Origin: Allobosea sp. Root381
Lineage (GTDB): Bacteria > Pseudomonadota > Alphaproteobacteria > Rhizobiales > Beijerinckiaceae
Assembly: GCF_001429395.1 (NCBI RefSeq)
Contig: NZ_LMJT01000012.1
Span: forward strand, 121,482 to 185,481
Reading direction: 5' to 3'
Length of the DNA: 64,000 nucleotides
Numbering within the stretch: position 1 is the stretch's first letter; every line of letters starts with the position of its first letter. Shown here piece by piece: positions 26,460 to 35,812 of the stretch. The notes under the pieces were generated by a model. It worked only from the letters and a program-made list of their open reading frames with translations, was not told the DNA's origin and searched no databases. A program made the translations under genes and the position numbers.

Positions 26460-27724
26460 CCACCGCCATCGTCGCCGCGCATCCCGCCATCGCCCGGAAG
26501 GGTTTTCCGATGTCCTCCTTCGCCGTCGCTTTGCGCCTCCCGGGCCTGTCGCGCCTTCTGTGCCTCTCGCTTCTCGGCCTCGCGCTCGGCCCGGTCGCGG
26601 CTGCCCCGGTGCTGGCCCAGGCGGCCGCCTCGACGCAAGTCGTGCCCGCCGCCGGCCCCTCCGTGACGGTGACCACAGCGAAGGTCTCCGAGATCGTCCA
26701 GAGCGTCGTCGTCTCCGGCTCGATGGTGGCGCGCAACGAGGTGCTGGTGCAGCCCGAGGTCGACGGTCTCGCGATCGTCGAGATCCTGGCCGAGGAGGGC
26801 GATCGCGTCACGACCGGACAGGTGCTGGCGCGGCTCTCGCGCACCACGCTGGAGGTGCAGAAGGCGCAGAACGACGCCCAGATCGCCCGCGCCGAGGCGG
26901 GGGTCGCCCAGGCCAATGCGCAGATCGTCGAGGCCGAGGCCAATCTGGTGCAGGCCAACAACGCCTTCGACCGTACCAAGGCGCTGCGCGAGAGCGGCAA
27001 TGCCAGCCTGGAAACCTTCGACCAGCGGGACGCTGCCGCACGGTCCGCGCGCGCCAGGGTCAACTCCTCGAAACAGGCTCTGGCCATCACGAGCGCCGAC
27101 CTTGCCTTGGCCAACGCTCAAGGACGCGACATCGAGGTCAAGCTCGGCCGCACCGAGATCAAGGCGCCGCGGGGCGGCATCGTCAGCCGCCGCAGCGCCA
27201 AGCTGGGCGCGACCGCGAGCATGACGCCGGGCGCCGATCCGCTGTTCCGCATCATCGCCGAGGGTGCCGTCGAGCTGGAGGCCGAGGTCGCCGAGGTCGA
27301 ACTGCCCGGGCTGAAGCTCGGCCAGCCGGTCGCGGTGACGCCGGCCGGTGCGGCGCAGGCGCTGGCGGGCACCATCCGCCTGATCGCGCCGGAGGTCGAC
27401 AAGGCCTCCAGGCTCGGCCGGGTGCGCGTCGCGCTGACGGGCAATCCGCCGGTCGCGCTCGGCTCGTTCGCGCGCGGCGTGATCGAAACCGGCCGCAAGA
27501 CCGTCGTGACCCTGCCGCTCTCGGCGATCACCTATGCCCGTTTGGGCGCGACGGTACAGAGCGTCACCGACGGCAAGGTCAAGACGAAGAGGGTCGAGCT
27601 CGGGCTCGCCGGCGACGGCCGCGCCGAGATCGTCTCGGGCATTACTGAGGGCGAGAGCGTGGTCGCGCGCGCCGGCACCTTCGTGCGCGACGGCGACGTC
27701 ATCACCCCGGTCGCGACGAACTGA
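26456..27724 (+). CDS. RND efflux periplasmic adaptor subunit (membrane fusion protein)
   Basis: 422 residues, or 404 if translation begins at the second ATG (26510), which directly precedes a hydrophobic signal sequence ending APVLAQ. The central order is lipoyl half-motif (VLVQPEVDGLAIVEILAEEGDRV pattern), a coiled-coil hairpin with QANAQIVEAEANLVQANNAF, second lipoyl half (IKAPRGGIVSRRSAKLG) and beta-barrel and membrane-proximal domains. It would link the inner-membrane pump with an outer-membrane channel. The gene overlaps tetR by 4 bases and precedes the pump by 15 bases. Confidence 0.93.
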   Translation: MTTAIVAAHPAIARKGFPMSSFAVALRLPGLSRLLCLSLLGLALGPVAAAPVLAQAAASTQVVPAAGPSVTVTTAKVSEIVQSVVVSGSMVARNEVLVQPEVDGLAIVEILAEEGDRVTTGQVLARLSRTTLEVQKAQNDAQIARAEAGVAQANAQIVEAEANLVQANNAFDRTKALRESGNASLETFDQRDAAARSARARVNSSKQALAITSADLALANAQGRDIEVKLGRTEIKAPRGGIVSRRSAKLGATASMTPGADPLFRIIAEGAVELEAEVAEVELPGLKLGQPVAVTPAGAAQALAGTIRLIAPEVDKASRLGRVRVALTGNPPVALGSFARGVIETGRKTVVTLPLSAITYARLGATVQSVTDGKVKTKRVELGLAGDGRAEIVSGITEGESVVARAGTFVRDGDVITPVATN

Positions 27725-27739
27725 CGGGAGTCGGCGTCC

Positions 27740-30700
27740 GTGAACATCAATTTCTCCGCCTGGTCGATCCGCAAGCCGGTCCCCGCGATCCTGCTCTTCT
27801 TTGTGCTCTGCGTGCTCGGGCTGCTTTCGTTCTCGAAGCTGCCGGTGACGCGCTTCCCGAATATCGACGTGCCGCTGGTCTCCGTGACGATCACGCAGTC
27901 CGGCGCAGCGCCGGCCGAGCTCGAAAGCCAGGTCAGCAAGCGCGTCGAGGACGCGGTCGCCAACATCACAGGCGTCAAGCATGTGATGTCGACGCTGACC
28001 GACGGGCTGTCCTCGACCATCATCGAGTTCCGGCTCGAAACCGATACCGACCGCGCCGTCAACGACGTCAAGGACGCCATCGCCAAGATCAGGGCCGACC
28101 TGCCGCGCACCATCGATGAGCCGGTGATCCAGCGGATCGATGTCGAGGGCCAGTCGATCCTGACCTATGGCGCCTCCTCGGCCGGCATGACGCTGGAACA
28201 GCTTTCCTGGCATGTCGACGATATCGTCGCGCGCGAATTGCAGGGGCTGAGGGGCGTCGGCCGGGTCGAGCGCTATGGCGGCGTCGACCGCGAAATCAGG
28301 ATCTCGCTCGATCCCGACCGGCTGCTCGCGCTCGGCACCACGGCCGGCGAGGTCAACCGCCAGATCCGCGCGACCAATGTCGATCTCGCCGGTGGGCGTG
28401 GCGAGGTCGGCGGCCAGGAGCAGGCAATCCGCACGCTCGCCGGTGCGCGCACGGTTGCGGAGCTGGCCGAGAGTAAGATCATGCTGACCGGCGGCCGCGA
28501 GGTCCGGCTCAAAGAGCTCGGCCGCGTCGAGGATTCGAACTCCGAGCCGCGCGCCTTCGGCCGGCTCGACAAGAGCCCGGTGGTGTCCTTCGCCGTATTC
28601 CGCTCCAAGGGTTCGAGCGAGCTCTCGGTAAAGGATGTCGTCGCGGCGCGCATCGCCGATCTCAACAAGCGTTATCCGGACATAGCGCTGAAGCCGATCG
28701 ACGACGCCGTTGCCTATACCTATGGCAACTACAAGGCGGCGATGGAGACGTTGATCGAGGGGGCGGCGCTCGCCGTCATCGTGGTCTTCCTGTTCCTGCG
28801 GAACTGGCGGGCGACGCTGATCACGGCCATTGCGCTTCCGCTCTCCGCCATCCCGACCTTCTGGGTGATGGAGATGATGGGCTTCTCGCTTAATCTGGTC
28901 AGCCTGCTCGGCATCACGCTGGTCACCGGCATCCTGGTCGACGACGCGATCGTCGAGATCGAGAACATCGTCCGGCACATGAAGATGGGAAAAACGCCCT
29001 ATCGCGCCGCGATGGAGGCGGCCGACGAGATCGGGCTCGCGGTCATCGCGATCACGTTGACGATCGTCGCGATCTTCGCGCCGGTTTCGTTCATGGGCGG
29101 GGTGGCCGGCCAGTATTTCCGGCAGTTCGGCCTGACGGTCGCGGTCGCCGTGCTGTTCTCGCTTCTGGTCGCGCGATTGATCACGCCTATGATGGCGGCC
29201 TATCTGATGAAGCCCGTCGACCATGCCGAGCCGAAGGACGGCGCGGTGATGCGTGGTTATGTCGGCCTGCTCAAGGCGACCACGGCCTCGCGGCGCCTGC
29301 CCGTATTCCCGCGCTTCGACGGCACCGGACGCTGGCGCTCGCTCTCCTTCAACATGTCGTATCTGACGCTGGTGCTGGGCTTCGCCTTCCTCTGGGGTTC
29401 GATCCACGCCACCGCGCTGTTGCCGACCGGCTTCATCCCGGACGAGGACACCGCGCGTGTCGTGGCCTCGGTGGAATTGCCGCCGGGCTCGACGCTGGAG
29501 GACACCCGCGTCACCACCGACAAGCTGGTCGATGCGCTCAGGACCATTCCCGAGGTCACCCAGGTCTTCGTGCTCGGCGGCTCCTCTCCGACAGGTCAGC
29601 GCGAGGTCAGGCGCGCTGCCGTGACCATCAAGCTCCTGCCGAAATCCGAGCGCAAGGCGCGCCAGAAGGACCTCAAGGTCGTCATCGCCGAGAAACTCGC
29701 CAGCGTGCCGGATGTCCGCGCATGGTACGTCAACGAGCGCGGCGAGCGCGAGATGGCCTTCTCGATCCTTTCCAAGGACGGGGCCGCGCTGGACGAGGCG
29801 GTGGCGCGGATCGAGGCGCGGATGCGCAAGGTCGACGGCTATATCAACGTCGCGACCATGGGCTCGCTGTCGCGGCCCGAATTGACGGTCCGGCCGAAGC
29901 TCGAGGCGGCGGCGAGCCTCGGCGTCACGCCGGAGGCGATCTCGGAAGCCGTGCGCGTCGCGACCATCGGCGATGTCGGCGCCAATCTCGCCAAGTTCAA
30001 TGCCGGCGACCGGCTGGTGCCGATCCGCGTCCAGCTCGACGAGGCGGCACGGGCCGACATCCGCAACATCGCGGCCCTGCGCGTCACCAATGCCAGCGGC
30101 GTCTCGGTGCCGCTCACGGCGGTGGCCGAGATCGGGTTCGGCGAGGGGCCGAGCTCGATCGACCGCTACGACCGCGTCCGCCGCGCCTCGATCGGCGCGG
30201 ACCTCAAGCGTGGCTTCGAGCTCGGCACCGCGCAGGAGACCTTCCACAAGATCGTGCAGGAGGTCGGGCTGCCGGAAGGCGTCTGGATCGCCGCGACAGG
30301 CGATGCCGAGATCCAGGGCGAGGTCGTCGCCGGCTTCGTCCAGGCGATGACGACCGGGCTGATGCTGGTGCTGGCGGTGCTGATCCTGCTGTTCGGCTCG
30401 GTCTTCCAGCCGATCACGATCCTGCTCTCGCTGCCGCTCTCCTTCGGCGGCGTAGTGATCGCGCTGCTGGCGACCGGCAATCCGGTCTCTATGCCGGTCT
30501 ATATCGGCCTGCTCATGCTGATGGGCATCGTCACCAAGAACGCGATCATGCTGGTCGATTTCGCGGTCGAGGAGGAGGGGCGCGGCAGCGACCGCCGCAC
30601 GGCCCTGCTCGAAGCCGGCCGCAAGCGAGCCCGGCCGATCGTCATGACCACCATCGCCATGGCGGCCGGCATGCTGCCCTCGGCCTATGGCGTCGGCGAC

Positions 30701-30970
30701 GGCGGCGAGTTCCGCTCGCCGATGGCGATCGCGGTGATCGGCGGGCTGATCGTCTCGACAGTGCTCTCCCTCGTCTTCGTGCCGTCCTTCTATGCGGTGA
30801 TGGACGATCTCTCGAAGCTGACGGGGCGGGTCTTCGGGCGCTTCTTCAGCAAGGCCGAGGACGAGAGCCTGTGGGAGGCGATCCACGAGGATCACACCCA
30901 CAAGACGCCGGGCGAGGCCAGCGGCAAGGTTATGGGTAAGCTGCCGCCGCCGAGGCTGGCGGCGGAGTGA
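27740..30970 (+). CDS. RND family efflux pump permease (AcrB/MexF superfamily)
   Basis: 1076 residues from a GTG start with ACGGGAG upstream. It has the duplicated RND architecture: a first helix (VPAILLFFVLCVLGLL), a large periplasmic loop, helices 2-6 with the proton-relay aspartate pair in GILVDDAIVEIEN (residues 401-402), a second periplasmic loop, and a C-terminal bundle including LMLMGIVTKNAIMLVDFA. It belongs to the hydrophobe/amphiphile efflux group. No TolC-type channel gene is in the window, so an outer-membrane partner must be encoded elsewhere. The substrate range is not predictable. Confidence 0.95.
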   Translation: MNINFSAWSIRKPVPAILLFFVLCVLGLLSFSKLPVTRFPNIDVPLVSVTITQSGAAPAELESQVSKRVEDAVANITGVKHVMSTLTDGLSSTIIEFRLETDTDRAVNDVKDAIAKIRADLPRTIDEPVIQRIDVEGQSILTYGASSAGMTLEQLSWHVDDIVARELQGLRGVGRVERYGGVDREIRISLDPDRLLALGTTAGEVNRQIRATNVDLAGGRGEVGGQEQAIRTLAGARTVAELAESKIMLTGGREVRLKELGRVEDSNSEPRAFGRLDKSPVVSFAVFRSKGSSELSVKDVVAARIADLNKRYPDIALKPIDDAVAYTYGNYKAAMETLIEGAALAVIVVFLFLRNWRATLITAIALPLSAIPTFWVMEMMGFSLNLVSLLGITLVTGILVDDAIVEIENIVRHMKMGKTPYRAAMEAADEIGLAVIAITLTIVAIFAPVSFMGGVAGQYFRQFGLTVAVAVLFSLLVARLITPMMAAYLMKPVDHAEPKDGAVMRGYVGLLKATTASRRLPVFPRFDGTGRWRSLSFNMSYLTLVLGFAFLWGSIHATALLPTGFIPDEDTARVVASVELPPGSTLEDTRVTTDKLVDALRTIPEVTQVFVLGGSSPTGQREVRRAAVTIKLLPKSERKARQKDLKVVIAEKLASVPDVRAWYVNERGEREMAFSILSKDGAALDEAVARIEARMRKVDGYINVATMGSLSRPELTVRPKLEAAASLGVTPEAISEAVRVATIGDVGANLAKFNAGDRLVPIRVQLDEAARADIRNIAALRVTNASGVSVPLTAVAEIGFGEGPSSIDRYDRVRRASIGADLKRGFELGTAQETFHKIVQEVGLPEGVWIAATGDAEIQGEVVAGFVQAMTTGLMLVLAVLILLFGSVFQPITILLSLPLSFGGVVIALLATGNPVSMPVYIGLLMLMGIVTKNAIMLVDFAVEEEGRGSDRRTALLEAGRKRARPIVMTTIAMAAGMLPSAYGVGDGGEFRSPMAIAVIGGLIVSTVLSLVFVPSFYAVMDDLSKLTGRVFGRFFSKAEDESLWEAIHEDHTHKTPGEASGKVMGKLPPPRLAAE

Positions 30971-30991
30971 GGGTGAGAGGCGTAGCGCCCT

Positions 30992-32329
30992 TTACGCCGC
31001 GCTGCGCCTCGTCTCCGGCATGCCGGCGCGGACCTCGCCGATCGCCTCGGCGATGGAGGCGCGGACCGCCTCCCAGCTCAGCGAGAAGACGTGGAAGCCC
31101 TGGTCGGAGATGCGCTCCTCCGAAAAATCCTTCATCACCCGCTGGATCAGCAGGTTGAGGTCGGACCGGCAGCGATGCAGCGCCGCAATGTCTCCGACCT
31201 CCTGGGCCTCCTGCGTCCGCGAGGCGATCTCGATCAGCTTGTCGTTATAGGCGCTGACCCGGATCTTGCGGCGGTTGCGGATCTGCAGGCGGAGCATCAT
31301 CAGGCCGGAATAGGCGATGGTCAGCATCGAGATGAGGAAGGTGATCTCGTCGCGATAGCGCACCAGCAGGAACGGCTTGGCGCCGTCGTAATAGACTTTT
31401 GCGCCGGGGTGGATCGGCAGCGACGGGCCACCCTGCGACGGCCTCGCGATGCCGGCGGCCAGCGGCGTCCTGAAGGCGAGGCGCAGCTGCTCGTCGAACA
31501 GGATGCGCGTGAGTTCCTCGACGGCGGCCTCGGGCACGTCCGCGCCTGCGACCAGGTTGATGCCGATCGCCAGCGTCGGCGTGTCCTGCTCGGGCACCGG
31601 CGGGAAGCCCTGATAGGTGCCCTGGCTGATGCTGCTCTCGGTGACATAAGGCTTCACCAGCCTGATCGCCGAGGCCTGCTCGACAGGCACGAAGACGAAG
31701 GCGTCGCCGCGCTGCTGCACGCGCCGCATGGCCTCGATCGTCGCCGGGTCGCGCAGCGCCCGCACGAAGGCGATCGCGTCGATGTCGCCGCGCTCCAGCG
31801 CCGCGAAATTGTCGTTGACCGGCCCGGCCGTAACCTTGATCTCGCCGAGCGGCAGGTCGTGATGCTGTGCCAGGGCGAAGAAATTTTGGTTGCCGGAAGT
31901 GCCCTCGGGCGGCAAGGCAAGGCGCTTGCCAGCGAGGTCGCGCAAGCTGCGAATTTGCGAGGATCGGCGCGCGATCAGCTGGAAATGCTCGCGCCCGACG
32001 ACCGCGACCACCCGCACATTCGGCGCGGTCATGATGTCGGCCTGGACCGAGGCCATGGCGACCTTGCCCTCCGCGACCAGCCGGGCATTTGTCGCGGAGC
32101 CGTCGGTGTGGACGATGGCGAGCCGGATCGTGCGCGACTGGCTGGCGACGAGGTCGCTGACTTCGGTCATCAGCTGGTCGATATTGCCGCCGCGCCCGCC
32201 GACCGCGACGGTGAGCGTGACCGGCGGCGTCTCGCGGAAGACATACCAGCCGCTCGCGACCGCCGCCGCGACCGCGAGTGCGGCGAGCAGGGCGTAGGAG
32301 CCGACAACCAAGACAGACCGCCGAACCAT
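30992..32329 (-). CDS. TAXI-type solute-binding protein with a C-terminal membrane anchor
   Basis: 445 residues. An N-terminal helix (about 5-27) is followed by a TAXI/COG2358 binding domain: TLTVAVGGRGGNIDQLM, then GKVAMASVQADIM, SLRDLAGKRLALPPEGTSGN. Near residue 350-372 a second helix (EITFLISMLTIAYSGLMML) leads to a charged, helical cytoplasmic tail of about 75 residues. No TRAP permease gene is adjacent. A membrane-anchored orphan TAXI protein with a cytoplasmic tail fits a sensory role better than plain uptake, but that is inference. It is convergent with the RND pump, 21 bases apart. Confidence 0.85.
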   Translation of the reverse strand: MVRRSVLVVGSYALLAALAVAAAVASGWYVFRETPPVTLTVAVGGRGGNIDQLMTEVSDLVASQSRTIRLAIVHTDGSATNARLVAEGKVAMASVQADIMTAPNVRVVAVVGREHFQLIARRSSQIRSLRDLAGKRLALPPEGTSGNQNFFALAQHHDLPLGEIKVTAGPVNDNFAALERGDIDAIAFVRALRDPATIEAMRRVQQRGDAFVFVPVEQASAIRLVKPYVTESSISQGTYQGFPPVPEQDTPTLAIGINLVAGADVPEAAVEELTRILFDEQLRLAFRTPLAAGIARPSQGGPSLPIHPGAKVYYDGAKPFLLVRYRDEITFLISMLTIAYSGLMMLRLQIRNRRKIRVSAYNDKLIEIASRTQEAQEVGDIAALHRCRSDLNLLIQRVMKDFSEERISDQGFHVFSLSWEAVRASIAEAIGEVRAGMPETRRSAA

Positions 32330-32590
32330 GACATTCTCCCGTCCGGCCGGCCGGTGAGGCAGGAGCCTGCGCGCGCACGAGACGATTCCCGCACGTGATT
32401 CGAGGCCCGCAAATTCTGGGCGGCAGCGAGAAATGAGAGAATCGCGGCGGGCTGGCAAGCGGCTCGCCGTCGCCACGACCACAAGTTTGGCGTGCGTTGC
32501 CGAAAGGGCACCCTCGCGCCGGCCAATGCGCGTCGCGATCCGGTGGAAGTCTTCAGCGCTTGAAGACTTGGCCGCGCTGAAGACTTGGAA

Positions 32591-33520
32591 CTATAGCGTC
32601 GGAGAGATCGCCGGCCTGCCGCCGCCCGATGGCGTGGATGGCTGCTGCTGGTTGCGCCGGTTGAGCATCTCGCCGCGCGATTTGACGACCTGCGCGACCA
32701 CGACGTCCAGCACCTGCTGCTCTGCGACGCGGCGCACCGCGTTGCGGTCGACGGGACGCGCGGTCTCGAGCTCGCCGAGCTCGATCGTCGACTGGACCAG
32801 CGCGTCGACATCCGCCTTGCAGAAGATCATCGCGGCCTTGGCCACCACCTCGGCCTTCTCGTCGGTCGCCAGCATCGGGCCGCCCTCGCGGCCGATGCAG
32901 GTCATCATCTTCGTACGGATCAGGGTGCGGGTCTTCTCCAGCACCGCCTTCTTCTCGGCCCGCGCCTGGCTGTCGGCCTCGGAGGGACGGGCGGCGTCGC
33001 GGGCGGCGGCAGGGTTCACCGGCCCGCGGATATGACCGCTCTGCCGCGTGCATTCGACCAGCGCCGGTAGCATCTCGCGGGTCGAGGTCAGGGCGAAGGT
33101 GAAGCGCTGGTCGTTCGCGACCAGCTCGAGGAAATGGCCATGCCGGAAGGCGGTGATCAGGCCGGATTCGTTCGGCATCGTGATCGCGATCATATTCGTG
33201 GTCTTGGCCTCGGCGCTTACAGAGATCGGCGCGCCGCGATCGAAGATCAGCTGCAGCTGGAGCCGGGCGCCCGGCTGCAGCTTCCAGCGCTGATGGGCGA
33301 AGCCGAGCAGCCATTTGAGATCGGACGTCACCGAGGTGAACATCCGCGTGCCGTTCTTGTAGCTGGCGTTGACGGCGCAATGCGAGAAGGCGCCGGTGGT
33401 GTCGTTGGTGAAGGCGCCGCCCGACCAGTTGCCGACGACGATCTTACCGTAAGGTCCTGCGGCCAGAGCCGCCCCCGGCGCCGACAACAACGCCAGGGTA
33501 ACGAGTAGTCCACGCATCAT
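32591..33520 (-). CDS. Secreted protein of unknown function
   Basis: 309 residues with a signal peptide (MRGLLVTLALLSAPGAALAA). The mature part begins GPYGKIVVGNWSGGAFTND and contains three or so cysteines (SHCAVNASY, VECTRQSG, MTCIGREG). The C-terminal third is helical and charged, ending with a QQQP-rich tail. I do not recognise an assigned family; the N-terminal domain pattern (GAFSHCAVNASYKNG) recurs in secreted hypothetical proteins of Hyphomicrobiales. GAGGCGAGC precedes the ATG. It stands alone, 261 bases upstream of the TAXI gene on the same strand. Confidence 0.75.
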   Translation of the reverse strand: MMRGLLVTLALLSAPGAALAAGPYGKIVVGNWSGGAFTNDTTGAFSHCAVNASYKNGTRMFTSVTSDLKWLLGFAHQRWKLQPGARLQLQLIFDRGAPISVSAEAKTTNMIAITMPNESGLITAFRHGHFLELVANDQRFTFALTSTREMLPALVECTRQSGHIRGPVNPAAARDAARPSEADSQARAEKKAVLEKTRTLIRTKMMTCIGREGGPMLATDEKAEVVAKAAMIFCKADVDALVQSTIELGELETARPVDRNAVRRVAEQQVLDVVVAQVVKSRGEMLNRRNQQQPSTPSGGGRPAISPTL

Positions 33521-34022
33521 GCTCGCCTCGACAGACAGGGCGAGGATGGAGCCTCGCGCCGCCAATCGCAATCCCCGAAACGGGGCTGAGGTTCCCTAAG
33601 GTCCGTGACGGTTCATGCTGGGCATGGCGAGAATTCCCCTCCGGCGGGTGCCGCGGGGTGAGAGATGCGATCCGAAAGGGAATGCGCGGGGCCTGAAGGC
33701 GCGCGGTTCCCGCCGCGTGCCGAATGTCGATGTCGAGTGTCGATGTCGAAGCGGCGCAAACTACCGCCTCCCGACCCCGCGCGCGGTTCTCTGACGAAGC
33801 CCTCGGCCGAGCGGCGGTTCGAGTGACCGGCCTCGGCGAAGGCTCCTCCATGGCGACGGGCCCGCAACGGCCAACCCCATGAACACCGCCATTCCGCCCG
33901 GCCGCACGATGCCTCGCGACAGCCCCCTTGGTCGGGCGGAACGGGGGGAGGATAGCCACGGGCGAGAGACCGGGGATAAGTTTCGCGCAACCTGCCGCAG
34001 GGTGTCAAAGGAGGAAGCGCGG
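33521..34022. other. Intergenic region with a short tandem repeat
   Basis: 502 bases between divergent genes, without a convincing open frame. It holds TGTCGATGTCGA twice in tandem at 33725-33736 and 33738-33749 (13-base period). The last 15 bases contain AAGGAGG, the ribosome site of the reductase that follows. Confidence 0.5.
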
Positions 34023-34580
34023 ATGGCCAAGCTGATCGTTTGGAATCTCGTCACGCTGGACGGCTTCTTCGAGGGGCCGACGAAATGGGATCTCGGCTTC
34101 CACGGCGAGGTCTGGGGCGAAGAGCTTGCCGCGCTCAGCAAGGAATTCGGCGAGAAGGCCGGGCTTCTGGTCTTCGGCCGCGTCACCTATGAGGGGATGA
34201 AGGCCTATTGGACGACGGCTGACGAGGAGGAGGGCGAGGTCAAGACCTTCATGAACGCCCTGCCCAAGCTCGTCGCCTCCCGCAGCCTGACCCGGTCGGA
34301 CTGGAACAACACCGAGGTCACCGCCGACATCGCAGGCGAGATCGGGCGGCGCCGCGCGGCGCTGGCCAAGGACATCTATGTCTTCGGCAGCGCCGAGCTG
34401 ACCGATTCCCTGCTGCGCGAGGGGCTGGTCGACGAGATCATGCTCTGCCTCGCGCCGATCGTGCTCGGGGAAGGCACGCCCTTCTTCAAGCCGGGCAGCC
34501 CCGCCCGCAAGCTCGCGTTGACGCAGGCGCGCCCGCTCGCCAACGGCGCGGTGATCCTGAACTACGCCGTGCCGCGGTAG
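34023..34580 (+). CDS. Dihydrofolate-reductase-fold protein (RibD C-terminal domain family)
   Basis: 185 residues with the RibD_C/DHFR-like pattern: KLIVWNLVTLDGFFEGP at the N-terminus, GLLVFGRVTYEGMKAYW, then DIYVFGSAELTDSLLREGLVDE and LAPIVLGEGTPFF. AAGGAGG lies at ideal distance from the ATG. Stand-alone members (YyaP/YwjB type) are NADPH-dependent reductases of unknown substrate and not true folate enzymes. It is monocistronic and convergent with a DMT exporter. Confidence 0.9.
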   Translation: MAKLIVWNLVTLDGFFEGPTKWDLGFHGEVWGEELAALSKEFGEKAGLLVFGRVTYEGMKAYWTTADEEEGEVKTFMNALPKLVASRSLTRSDWNNTEVTADIAGEIGRRRAALAKDIYVFGSAELTDSLLREGLVDEIMLCLAPIVLGEGTPFFKPGSPARKLALTQARPLANGAVILNYAVPR

Positions 34581-34631
34581 AACCGGGCCCGATCAGGTTG
34601 CTTTGTATCTGATCGGTGCGTGCTCTGAGCC

Positions 34632-35558
34632 TCAGCCCTTCCGCACCATCAGCACGGCGGCGAGGATCGCGACGCCGCCGAAGGCCTGGGCCGGGGAGGG
34701 CTGCTCGCCGAAGATCGCCCAGGCCGCGAGCACGCTGACCATGGACGGCCAGACCATGACGAGGGAGGCGGCGCCGGCGCCGTAGCTGCCGAGCGAAAGG
34801 GTGATCAGGCCCTGCCCGAGCGCATGCGAGACGAGGCCGAGCCCGATCACCGCGAGCCAGCCGGTCAGGCTGGCTGGGATGATGGTCTCGCCGAGCGTGA
34901 GCGCCGCGACAAGGCAGAAGACGGCGCAGGTCGCGCTCGAGATCAGGCTGATCCGGCCGGCCTCGGCGCGGTCGCGAGCGCGGCGCACGGCGATGATGTA
35001 GGCGGCATAGGAGAGGGCGGCCGCGATGGCGAGGCTGTCGCCCATCAGCGCGCCCGGCGACGGCGCGGCAGTGCCTGCGAATTTGGGCAGCACCAGCATG
35101 AGCGCGCCGCCAAGCGCCAGCGCCAGCGCGCCCAGCACGCGTCGGCTCGGCCGCTCGCCGAGCAGGAGCCAGCCGCCGAGCACGACCGCGACCGGCGAGA
35201 GATTGCCGAGCAGCGAGGCGTTGGCGATGGTCGTGAAGCCGAGCGAGGCATTGTAGAGCACGACGTCGATGCCGAAGAGGATGCCGGCCAGGACAATCGG
35301 GAACATGACCCCTGGCCCGGCCGCGGTCCCGCGCCGGGGCCGGCGCTGCTCCAGCCCCATCCATAGGGCGAGCACAGGCATGGCGAAGGCCATGCGCCAG
35401 AAGCCGGCGGAGGCCGGGCCGACATCGGCGAAGCGCACGAAGATGCCGGAGAAGCCGATGCAGGTCGCGCCCGCCAGCAAGGCGAGGAACATCGCGAGCG
35501 CGGGCGCGCTGGGCTGCGGCAGGGCGGCTGCCGGGGTCGAAAGGGCGGGGGCGGACAT
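34632..35558 (-). CDS. DMT superfamily transporter (EamA domains)
   Basis: 308 residues with about ten membrane helices in two EamA repeats. The first repeat contains SGIFVRFADVGPASAGFWR and the conserved glycine/alanine-rich end (LGNLSPVAVVLGGWLLLGE); the second ends MVWPSMVSVLAAWAIFGEQ. EamA proteins mostly export metabolites or amino acids. It is divergent from a LysR-type regulator, which is likely to control it. Confidence 0.92.
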   Translation of the reverse strand: MSAPALSTPAAALPQPSAPALAMFLALLAGATCIGFSGIFVRFADVGPASAGFWRMAFAMPVLALWMGLEQRRPRRGTAAGPGVMFPIVLAGILFGIDVVLYNASLGFTTIANASLLGNLSPVAVVLGGWLLLGERPSRRVLGALALALGGALMLVLPKFAGTAAPSPGALMGDSLAIAAALSYAAYIIAVRRARDRAEAGRISLISSATCAVFCLVAALTLGETIIPASLTGWLAVIGLGLVSHALGQGLITLSLGSYGAGAASLVMVWPSMVSVLAAWAIFGEQPSPAQAFGGVAILAAVLMVRKG

Positions 35559-35596
35559 GGTGGCGGCCTTCGGGATGTTTGCTCCCGAACCTCCGC

Positions 35597-35704
35597 GTCA
35601 TCCGAGGCTTGCCCCGGGATCCATCGAAAGGCCGATCCTTGTCACGGACGGCGCTCTAAGATGGATCCCGGAGCTGCGCGGCTTTGCCGCTTATTCGGGA
35701 TGAC
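35597..35704. repeat. Palindromic intergenic element 1
   Basis: Outer arms GTCATCC and GGATGAC enclose inner perfect arms CCGGGATCCATC (35614-35625) and GATGGATCCCGG (35660-35671). It is one of eight related elements in the right half of the window. Confidence 0.7.
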
Positions 35705-35742
35705 CCGGTGTTTCGGGCGACTTGTCAGCATCCGTCTACGCC

Positions 35743-35761
35743 TCTTTCTTCAATCGAAAGA
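35743..35761. promoter_or_regulatory. Candidate operator for the LysR/DMT pair
   Basis: TCTTTC and GAAAGA form a perfect dyad with a 7-base spacer in an AT-rich stretch 51 bases before the LysR start. The spacing equals that of the dyad before the other LysR gene at 15884. Confidence 0.4.
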
Positions 35762-35812
35762 ACGGATTATTCTGATTTAACCATTCTTAAAATCGATCGA
35801 TGAGGTTGTGCC

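Noticed and set aside
25982-30901. A 1,639-codon open frame on the minus strand
   Set aside because: It is antisense to the tetR, RND adaptor and RND pump genes, whose families are unmistakable; its product is arginine/aspartate/histidine-rich, as expected for a GC-rich shadow frame.
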